From an uncultured Clostridia bacterium (GTDB taxonomy: Bacteria > Bacillota > Clostridia > Christensenellales > Borkfalkiaceae), in contig CAJOMM010000006.1 of assembly GCA_905235765.1 (NCBI GenBank), forward strand, positions 1-13,065: DNA of 13,065 bases, written 5' to 3'. A model generated the notes under the pieces. That model had not been told where the DNA came from, searched no databases, and saw only the letters and a list, made by a program, of their open reading frames with translations. Below, in pieces: positions 7,683-13,065 of the stretch. Each line of letters opens with the position of its first letter. Positions within the stretch are counted from its first letter, which is position 1. Made by a program: the position numbers and the translations under genes.

Positions 7683-7736
7683 AAAACGCCGTAATTTTAA
7701 CAGGAAAAACGGTTAAAATAATTGCGTTTTTTTTTT
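7683..7736 (+). terminator. Intrinsic terminator after mfd
   Basis: The arm 7683-7701 pairs with 7712-7730: a seven-pair base (AAAACGC/GCGTTTT), a small internal mismatch, then eight pairs (ATTTTAAC against GTTAAAAT), closing a ten-base loop. A run of ten T (7727-7736) follows. The T-run reaches into the -35 region of the next gene's promoter. Confidence 0.85.
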
Positions 7737-7750
7737 GAATAATATATAAT
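7722..7750 (+). promoter_or_regulatory. Second, overlapping promoter candidate for the lipoprotein gene
   Basis: TTGCGT (7722-7727) and a second perfect TATAAT (7745-7750), also spaced by 17 bases and lying 13 bases upstream of the main promoter. The -35 is weaker (three of six) and sits in the 3' arm of the mfd terminator. Confidence 0.4.
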
Positions 7751-7763
7751 AGATGAGTATAAT
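7735..7763 (+). promoter_or_regulatory. Main sigma-A-type promoter of the foldase-like lipoprotein gene
   Basis: TTGAAT (7735-7740), a 17-base spacer and a perfect TATAAT (7758-7763). Transcription would start near 7770, about 25 bases before the ATG at 7795. That would exclude the in-frame ATG at 7753 as a start. Confidence 0.75.
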
Positions 7764-7782
7764 CAATAAGTTTACTCTTGTC

Positions 7783-7788
7783 AGGGAG
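7783..7788 (+). promoter_or_regulatory. Ribosome binding site deciding the lipoprotein start
   Basis: AGGGAG lies six bases before ATG 7795. The earlier ATG at 7753 has no such site and lies in the promoter, so 7795 is the better start. Confidence 0.8.
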
Positions 7789-7794
7789 AAAAAT

Positions 7795-9651
7795 ATGAAA
7801 AAAGGACTTATCAAATTTATAACGCTTTTGTGCTCGGCGGTTATTCTTCTTTCGGCTGCGGCAGGTTGCAATCTTGTTACCAAAAACAACCAAAAAGATA
7901 TGGAGCAGGTTGTCGCTACCGTAAATATCAATAACGAAGAAAATATTTACAAAAGGGATCTCGTGATGGCGTATCTTAATTACGGCTATATTTATACGCA
8001 GTATTACGGATATACGCAGGAGAGAACCCTAAACCTCATTTTGGACAGCCTCGTGGAATCCAATATTTTATATCAGGAAGCCATGAATATTTTCGAGAAC
8101 GACGATAATTACGTTAAAGACGCCGGTGCGGAAAAATTTTCTCCCGAAAGATATCTTTCAGAGGACGATAAAGTCGACGCGGAATACAACGCCTGCCTTT
8201 CCATAAGCAGACTTTTAGACAGCTATTCGGAAGAAAATAAAGATGCGGAAAATAAAGACGATCTGGGCGTTACCGTGAGAACCGTTCCCACCGACGCCGC
8301 TAACGCCACCAAAGAACTTTCCGTTGAAGAAAAGAACGAGTTTATTGCGAAAGGTTTCGATACCGACAGCAACGAGTACAGGAAAAAAGCGTTTGCCGCC
8401 GTTGTAAATATGTTGAATAGAAACGGGCTTTTGGGCGACAAATATAAGGGCGACCTTAAAGATTCCGATTATTATCGTCAGTTATATAAGAATAACCTTG
8501 AGGATAAAGTCGTTCATAACTACGAAGATTACGTTTTGGCTTCCGCGCTTTCCTCTTTAACTTACGACAAATTACAGGCGGCTTACACCGCTCAACGCGA
8601 GGAACAGGTAAACTGGTCTAACGAAGAATTCGTTTCCGCGCTTTCTTCCGCAACTGCCGGCAAACCTATCCTTTACAGCAATCAGGGCACTTACGGCTAT
8701 ATATATAACCTTCTTATAGGCGTTAACGATTATCAAAGCGAAAAGATTTCCGCTATTAAATCGGACAATCCCAACCTAACGGACGCTGAATACGCCGAAA
8801 AGAGGGCGGAAATTCTTAATTCCACCGTCGCTAAAGACCTTCGTTCCACCTGGATACTTTCAGGTTACGACTTTGACGGCGAAAAATTCACGGGGGACTA
8901 CACTTTTGCTAAAAATCCGGAGAACAGCCTCGGATTCAAAGGCGAAGTCAAACTGCTGAAAGAGGCTACGGACGACGACGCTGCGGTTTACGGCGTAGTG
9001 GACGTAAATCTTTACAGCCTTAACGAATTTATCGAACTTGTAAATCAATACGTTTACGGAGACGGTTCCGTTGGCGAAACCGGCGGCGACGCAAGCGTTT
9101 ATCGCAAATACGATTGCGACGTTAGACCCGAAGAATACGAAGCGAAAATCAACGAACTGTTGTTTGCGTTTTCTACCGACCCCGGTTCCTTAAACACCTA
9201 TAAAGGGTACGTAATAAAGCCCGTGGCGGACGGTTCTTCCAGCGAAGATTACGTTAAAACGTTCGGCGACGCGGGAAGAAAACTTCTCGATATGGGTAAG
9301 GCGAGTTATATCGTAGTGGCTTCCGATTACGGCTATCACTTTATATTCTTTTCGGAAGTGTTTGAGGCAGACTACGGCTTTGAGACTTTAGACGAATATT
9401 TAGATAGCCTCGATATCGATAAAAACGGCGCTGCGACTTGGGAAGAATATTTTAACGATATGCTGGAAAATTGGGAAGATTTTGAAGACAAAAACAATTA
9501 TTTATATCTTCTCGCAGACGAACTCGTTTCACGAAAAGTCGATAACGCTATCAGTGAAAGCCGCACTTCTATCGTAAACAAATACCGTTACGAAGAGAAG
9601 GGCTCGGTTGTCGTTTATGAAGGAAGGTTTTCCGACTTATACGGCAATTAA
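7795..9651 (+). CDS. SurA/PrsA-like foldase lipoprotein with a degenerate parvulin-like region
   Basis: The 618-residue protein starts with a lipoprotein signal: KK, a hydrophobic stretch, then a lipobox ending AAAGC (C25), so it should be lipid-anchored on the outer face of the membrane. Residues about 38-100 resemble the SurA/PrsA N-terminal chaperone domain (ATVNINNE, then a helix-rich stretch ending in SLVESNILYQEA). Later segments look like a split parvulin domain: YNLLIG (about 304-309) where parvulins have HILI, and FGDAGRKLL plus DYGYHFIFF (about 490-519) matching the C-terminal half with its conserved YGYH. The first parvulin His is Asn305 here, and over 150 residues separate the halves, so prolyl isomerase activity is doubtful and chaperone function is inferred. 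D540-E551 resembles an EF-hand loop. A SurA-like gene after mfd is common in Clostridia. The gene has its own promoter and terminator. The family call is good, the exact function unsure. Confidence 0.75.
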   Translation: MKKGLIKFITLLCSAVILLSAAAGCNLVTKNNQKDMEQVVATVNINNEENIYKRDLVMAYLNYGYIYTQYYGYTQERTLNLILDSLVESNILYQEAMNIFENDDNYVKDAGAEKFSPERYLSEDDKVDAEYNACLSISRLLDSYSEENKDAENKDDLGVTVRTVPTDAANATKELSVEEKNEFIAKGFDTDSNEYRKKAFAAVVNMLNRNGLLGDKYKGDLKDSDYYRQLYKNNLEDKVVHNYEDYVLASALSSLTYDKLQAAYTAQREEQVNWSNEEFVSALSSATAGKPILYSNQGTYGYIYNLLIGVNDYQSEKISAIKSDNPNLTDAEYAEKRAEILNSTVAKDLRSTWILSGYDFDGEKFTGDYTFAKNPENSLGFKGEVKLLKEATDDDAAVYGVVDVNLYSLNEFIELVNQYVYGDGSVGETGGDASVYRKYDCDVRPEEYEAKINELLFAFSTDPGSLNTYKGYVIKPVADGSSSEDYVKTFGDAGRKLLDMGKASYIVVASDYGYHFIFFSEVFEADYGFETLDEYLDSLDIDKNGAATWEEYFNDMLENWEDFEDKNNYLYLLADELVSRKVDNAISESRTSIVNKYRYEEKGSVVVYEGRFSDLYGN

Positions 9652-9673
9652 ATTATGCATTAACGCATAGGCG

Positions 9674-9706
9674 AGGGACAAGTATTTTGTCCCTTTTACT
9701 TTTTTT
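9674..9706 (+). terminator. Intrinsic terminator after the lipoprotein gene
   Basis: AGGGACAA (9674-9681) pairs with TTGTCCCT (9687-9694) around a five-base loop, followed by a T-rich tail ending in a run of seven T (9700-9706). It ends two bases before the exonuclease ATG. Confidence 0.85.
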
Positions 9707-9708
9707 AG

Positions 9709-10296
9709 ATGATAATTTTTTTCGATACCGAAACTTCAGGGCTTTATCCCGGTGAAATATGTCAACTTTCTTACGTTTTTCAAACCAATACGTCGGTGTA
9801 CGCAAAAAATTTCTATTTTTCCGTTTCTGACGTCGAATACGGCGCGTATATGGTACACGGCCTTTCGGTCGATCGGCTAAAGCTTTTGTCTTCGGGTATA
9901 AGATTTTGCGATAAGGCGGCGGAAATTTCAGAAGATTTCCGTTCCGCAGACCTTATTGTCGGGCATAACGTAAAGTTCGATATAGCTTTTCTGACGGCGG
10001 AATTCAATCGATGCAATATTGATTTTACCCCTCAAAAGACGTTTTGCTCTATGCAAAAGACGGCAAAGTTCTGTAAAATCGCGCGAAAGTCTTTACAGGG
10101 ATATAAATATCCTAAACTCAGCGAACTTTGCGATCATTACGGAGTTAGAGACGTTGACGTGAGATTCGAGGCGGAAGAACTTTTCGGCTACGCAAACGGG
10201 TTTCACGACGCTAAATTCGACGTTACGGCAACCTACCTTGCGGTAAATAAAGCCATAAAAGCGGGAGATCTTTCAGGATTAAGTGAGTATTTATGA
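9709..10296 (+). CDS. DEDDh-family 3'-5' exonuclease (DnaQ/RNase T-like)
   Basis: The 195-residue protein has the exonuclease motifs of the DEDDh superfamily: Exo I FFDTETSG (D6, E8), Exo II GHNVKFD (D91) and Exo III HDAKFD (H166, D171). The five acidic/His residues bind two metal ions and hydrolyse nucleotides from a 3' end. It is a stand-alone domain with no polymerase or helicase part. The segment KYPKLSELCDHYG is typical of small stand-alone exonucleases in this superfamily. Whether the substrate is DNA (repair, proofreading) or RNA cannot be read from the sequence. The start is forced: TAG at 9706-9708 directly precedes the ATG, and the first beta strand begins at residue 2. There is no Shine-Dalgarno because the upstream terminator T-run occupies its place. 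It overlaps the PHP gene by four bases (ATGA). Confidence 0.88.
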   Translation: MIIFFDTETSGLYPGEICQLSYVFQTNTSVYAKNFYFSVSDVEYGAYMVHGLSVDRLKLLSSGIRFCDKAAEISEDFRSADLIVGHNVKFDIAFLTAEFNRCNIDFTPQKTFCSMQKTAKFCKIARKSLQGYKYPKLSELCDHYGVRDVDVRFEAEELFGYANGFHDAKFDVTATYLAVNKAIKAGDLSGLSEYL

Positions 10297-11000
10297 TAAA
10301 ACTTGAAACACATTGCCATACCAAGGGGGCAAGCCCGTGCGCCGATGGGGGGTACGAAACGCTTGCGGATAAATACGCTTCCAACGGATACGGCGGCGTT
10401 GTCATTACCAACCATATTTCGCCGTACAGTTATGACCATTTCCAAGGCGATACGCATAAAGAAAAGATAGATTATTACTTTAATTGCTACCGCGAGATAA
10501 AAGACGTTCTTAATAAAAGGGGTATAAAAACGTTTTGGGGTACGGAAGTCCGCATAAATATCGAGGGCTTTGCCGAATACGTTCTTTACGGATTAGAAGA
10601 AAAGGACGTTTACGATAGCGCTCCGCTTTTTACTTTTACGCAAGAAGAACTTTTCAGATTTGCCGAAAAAAAAGGCGCGTTTATGTATCAGCCGCATCCG
10701 TTCCGGACGAAAGTCGTCTGCGGCAATCCTGAATTTATGCACGGCGCGGAAGCTTTTAACGGGCATTACGGGCATTTTAATTACAACCACCTTGCCGATG
10801 ATTTTTGCGAGAAGAACGGGCTTATAAAAATGTCCGGCACGGATTACCATCACGACGATCAACCCGTTACCGCCGCGATATTCGTTCCGGACGACGTCTC
10901 CGACGAGAAGGCGCTGAAAGATTTTTTGATGAATAACCGATTTGAGCTTTTCTGCGACTTCTGTTTATACGAACGCAGTTTGAAAAAATTGAAAGGATAA
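10293..11000 (+). CDS. PHP-domain metal-dependent phosphoesterase
   Basis: The 235-residue protein is a stand-alone PHP (polymerase and histidinol phosphatase) domain. Metal-binding motifs are visible: HCH (H7, H9) near the N-terminus, NH (H41), GTE (E85), QPHPF (H135) and GTDYH (D184, H186). Such proteins hydrolyse phosphate esters or nucleotides using a trinuclear metal site; known members include histidinol phosphatase, nucleoside-3',5'-bisphosphate phosphatases and RNase AM-like enzymes. The substrate here is not determined. The ATG overlaps the exonuclease stop as ATGA, so the two are probably translationally coupled; a role in clearing the exonuclease's nucleotide products is a plausible inference. 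The AEC permease follows after four bases. Confidence 0.85.
   Translation: MIKLETHCHTKGASPCADGGYETLADKYASNGYGGVVITNHISPYSYDHFQGDTHKEKIDYYFNCYREIKDVLNKRGIKTFWGTEVRINIEGFAEYVLYGLEEKDVYDSAPLFTFTQEELFRFAEKKGAFMYQPHPFRTKVVCGNPEFMHGAEAFNGHYGHFNYNHLADDFCEKNGLIKMSGTDYHHDDQPVTAAIFVPDDVSDEKALKDFLMNNRFELFCDFCLYERSLKKLKG
10992..10997 (+). promoter_or_regulatory. Ribosome binding site of the AEC permease gene
   Basis: AAAGGA lies seven bases before ATG 11005 and directly abuts the TAA stop of the PHP gene, supporting cotranscription and coupled translation. Confidence 0.6.
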
Positions 11001-11004
11001 AAAA

Positions 11005-12003
11005 ATGATTAGTTTTGAAAAAGTAATTATAGCTTTAGTGTCGCTTCTTTTATTGGCTGTACCGGGGTATATTCTTGCCAAGATTAAATTGTTCGGCGAA
11101 GGCGCAAGCAACGCGCTTTCCGTTTTGGTTTTATACGGCGGTCAGCCCGCTTTGATGATAGTCAGTTTTCAAGGCGCAAATTTTTCGGCGGAACTCGGAC
11201 TTAATATGCTTTACGTGTTTTTGCTCGCCGTAGCGGTTCACGCAGTTATGTTCGGAATACTTTTCCTGGTGTTCCGCAAAAGAAGAAATCAATCGCGCGT
11301 TCGGATAATAAAATACGCTTCCGTGTTTTCCAACTGCGGATTTATGGGAATACCATTTTTGCAGATGCTTTTTACCGGCACCGACGTTTCAGGCGATATC
11401 TTAATATACAGCGCGATTATAATCGGCGTTTTCAATATCTTCAACTGGACGGTAGGCGTTTATATTATGACGGGAGATATAAAAGAGGTTTCTTTTAAGA
11501 AAATTGCGCTAAACCCCGTTATTATTTCCGTCGTTGTCGCTTTCTTGCTTTTTATCGTATTTAAAATGCCGATCAAAGATTTAATGCCGCAAGGCGAGAC
11601 TATGGATAATATTTTAGAAGGCTTTATGAACGTCATCGATAAAATTTCCGAAATCGTAACGCCGCTTTCTATGACTGTCATCGGTATCAAACTCGCAAAT
11701 ATAAATATGAAACAACTGTTTTTAGATAAAGGCGCTTACGTTACGGCGGCGTTCAAGCTTATCCTAATGCCGACCATCGCTATGTTCATAACTGCGTTTT
11801 TGCCGGTAAGCCCCTTAGTCAAATATTCGGTGTTTTTCCTACTCGCAATGCCTTGCGCAACGAGCAGCACACTGCTTGCCGTAAGATTCGGCGCAGACGC
11901 GGATTTTGCTTCCATCTGCGTGCTTTTAAGCACGATTTTATCCGCGGTTACTATTCCGCTGTTATTCCTTTTTATGAACGGCGTACTCGGTGTCGCGATA
12001 TAA
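11005..12003 (+). CDS. AEC-family transporter (auxin efflux carrier/malate permease-like)
   Basis: The 332-residue membrane protein has about ten hydrophobic segments (roughly 7-27, 34-54, 66-90, 101-123, 131-156, 170-188, 207-231, 240-264, 273-292 and 300-328). Family landmarks are VPGYILAKIKLFGEGASNAL in the N-terminal segment, SNCGFMGIP (109-117) in the fourth, and the C-terminal repeat region MPCATSSTLLAVRFGADAD followed by LSTILSAVTIP. AEC (PF03547-type) transporters are secondary carriers for organic acids such as malate, or for other small anions; bacterial substrates are mostly untested. Neighbouring alr raises the possibility of an amino-acid or keto-acid link, but that is weak inference. 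It sits four bases after the PHP gene with a good ribosome binding site. No terminator is seen before alr. Confidence 0.9.
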   Translation: MISFEKVIIALVSLLLLAVPGYILAKIKLFGEGASNALSVLVLYGGQPALMIVSFQGANFSAELGLNMLYVFLLAVAVHAVMFGILFLVFRKRRNQSRVRIIKYASVFSNCGFMGIPFLQMLFTGTDVSGDILIYSAIIIGVFNIFNWTVGVYIMTGDIKEVSFKKIALNPVIISVVVAFLLFIVFKMPIKDLMPQGETMDNILEGFMNVIDKISEIVTPLSMTVIGIKLANINMKQLFLDKGAYVTAAFKLILMPTIAMFITAFLPVSPLVKYSVFFLLAMPCATSSTLLAVRFGADADFASICVLLSTILSAVTIPLLFLFMNGVLGVAI

Positions 12004-12023
12004 AATTCAACTTTTTAAAAGGT

Positions 12024-12047
12024 CGGGCGTATAATGAGTTATGCCCG
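12024..12047 (+). promoter_or_regulatory. Hairpin covering the alr start codon
   Basis: CGGGC (12024-12028) pairs with GCCCG (12043-12047) and ATAA (12031-12034) with TTAT (12039-12042), with a two-base bulge and a TGAG loop. The alr ATG (12041-12043) is in the 3' arm. There is no T-run after it, so it is not a terminator. It may limit initiation, or it may be chance. Confidence 0.35.
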
Positions 12048-13060
12048 TTAAAGTTATCGTAGATCTCACTAAAATAGTCGAAAATGCAAAAACCGTAAAA
12101 AAGCTTTTGCCGAAGGAAACCAAGCTTTGCGCAGTCGTTAAGGCTGACGCTTACGGACACGGCGCGGCGGAAGTTTCGAACGCTCTTTATAATTACGTAG
12201 ATTGTTTCGCGGTGGCGACCGGTGAAGAGGCTATCGAATTAAGATATTCCGGTATAGATAAACCCGTACTCGTTCTGACTAAAACCTTAAAACAGGAAGC
12301 GGAATTAGCGATTCGCCACGGAATTTCGCTGACTGCGGAGAGTATTGACGATCTTATTCTTTACAAAAAATCGGCTGAACATCTACGGCTAAAGGCTAAA
12401 ATTCACTTAAAATACGATACGGGTATGCGTAGACAGGGGTTTAGGAGCCTTAAAGAACTCGAACGCGCGCTCGTGTTTTGCTCGAATAGTAAGAACCTCG
12501 TTTTGGAAGGGCTTTATACCCATTACGCCGCTCCGGAAAACGAAGTTTCTCTCGAGCGTGCCACCGACGAATTTTTACTTGCCGTTAAAATTGCCAAACG
12601 TTATAATAAAAACGTAATATGCCACGCTTCCGCAAGCGGAGGGTTGTTGTGCGGAAAGTTTTTCGATATGGTCAGAGTGGGAATACTTCTTTACGGATAT
12701 AAACCGTTTTTGACCGATAAAATTTCCGTATCGCCGGCGATGAAAGTGCTTGCGCCCATAGTGAATAGAAGAGTGTTAAAAAAAGGCGATCACGCCCTTT
12801 ACGGCGAAAAAACCGCCGATAAAGACGAGAATATTTGTCTCGTTCGCTACGGCTATGCCGACGGGCTTATGAGAAAAGAAACCGAAGGTCAGTTCAATAA
12901 CCGTTGTATGGACGTTACCGCTTTGACGGACGTTAAGACGGAAAACGGCTATGCGGTTATTATGGACGACGCGGACGCCCTTTCCGCTAAATACGGAACT
13001 ATAAGTTACGAAATTCTGGTGAAATGCGCCCTGCGCGCGCAAAAATGTTATTTGAGGTAG
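12041..13060 (+). CDS. alr: Alanine racemase (compact form)
   Basis: The enzyme interconverts L- and D-alanine using PLP, supplying D-alanine for peptidoglycan. Key residues are present: PLP lysine K34 in VVKADAYGHG; LKYDTGMRR (123-131, with K124 and R131 matching the conserved Lys/Arg pair); R212 in MVRVGILLYG (contacts the PLP ring nitrogen); catalytic tyrosine Y254 in ALYGEK; GYADG (271-275); and RCMD (288-291). At 339 residues it is shorter than the usual 355-390. The missing part lies between GYADG and RCMD, where a beta strand with the usual 'VLVNG..VPIVG' pattern is reduced. The start fits the family N-terminus, but no Shine-Dalgarno lies at normal distance; AAAAGG ends 18 bases upstream and a hairpin spans the ATG. 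It follows the AEC gene by 37 bases. All catalytic groups remain, so it is probably active. Confidence 0.94.
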   Translation: MPVKVIVDLTKIVENAKTVKKLLPKETKLCAVVKADAYGHGAAEVSNALYNYVDCFAVATGEEAIELRYSGIDKPVLVLTKTLKQEAELAIRHGISLTAESIDDLILYKKSAEHLRLKAKIHLKYDTGMRRQGFRSLKELERALVFCSNSKNLVLEGLYTHYAAPENEVSLERATDEFLLAVKIAKRYNKNVICHASASGGLLCGKFFDMVRVGILLYGYKPFLTDKISVSPAMKVLAPIVNRRVLKKGDHALYGEKTADKDENICLVRYGYADGLMRKETEGQFNNRCMDVTALTDVKTENGYAVIMDDADALSAKYGTISYEILVKCALRAQKCYLR

Positions 13061-13065
13061 AATCG

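Noticed and set aside
7753..7794. Upstream in-frame ATG extending the lipoprotein by 14 residues
   Set aside because: It overlaps the best -10 box and has no ribosome binding site, while ATG 7795 has AGGGAG and yields a proper lipoprotein signal peptide.
7282..7893. Minus-strand open frame (203 codons) across the mfd end and the lipoprotein promoter
   Set aside because: It crosses a terminator, promoter and signal peptide of convincing + strand genes and has no recognisable motif.
12004..12047. Possible terminator between the AEC gene and alr
   Set aside because: The only stable hairpin is not followed by a T-run and extends into alr, so a common transcript is more likely.
1..13065. CRISPR array, insertion sequence, phage or defence genes
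   Set aside because: No repeated spaced units, terminal inverted repeats, transposase, integrase or toxin-antitoxin-like pair are visible. The CPBP protease alone is not evidence of a defence or bacteriocin locus.

Overview
The window looks like a core-genome stretch from a member of the Bacillota, most likely class Clostridia. The evidence is the gene order prs-pth-mfd followed by a SurA/PrsA-like lipoprotein, strong AGGAG-type ribosome binding sites, sigma-A-like promoters with 17-base spacers, U-tailed hairpin terminators, and Lys/Glu-rich proteins. The genus cannot be told from the sequence; an uncultured gut Clostridia lineage is only a guess. All twelve genes lie on the + strand and are tightly packed. 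The longest gap between coding regions is about 115 bases. I see no mobile element, CRISPR array, rRNA or tRNA.

Layout. (1) Bases 2-2576: a four-gene block with tiny gaps or overlaps. It holds a 5'-truncated CPBP membrane protease, rlmH (23S rRNA methyltransferase), an M14-type zinc peptidase and tadA (tRNA adenosine deaminase). (2) Bases 2577-7736: a clear promoter drives prs (PRPP synthetase). A strong hairpin terminator ends prs only a few bases before pth (peptidyl-tRNA hydrolase), then comes mfd (transcription-repair coupling factor), closed by a terminator with a ten-T tail. (3) Bases 7722-9706: two overlapping promoter candidates drive a monocistronic lipoprotein resembling SurA/PrsA foldases, ended by a terminator. 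(4) Bases 9709-13060: a DEDDh 3'-5' exonuclease, a PHP-domain metallohydrolase (ATGA overlap), an AEC-family permease (4-base gap) and alanine racemase (37-base gap), probably one transcript.

Together the genes serve translation (rlmH, tadA, pth), nucleotide supply and repair (prs, mfd, possibly the exonuclease), and cell-envelope work (alr supplies D-alanine; the M14 peptidase may trim peptides or muropeptides; the lipoprotein may help fold exported proteins). I found no convincing undescribed multi-gene system. The items most worth a second look are small. The foldase-like lipoprotein appears to have lost a parvulin catalytic His and carries an EF-hand-like loop. Two genes begin at the foot of terminators with no Shine-Dalgarno. 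The alr start sits inside a hairpin and overlaps a five-codon mini-ORF. The M14 peptidase has Val where the family usually has Arg.
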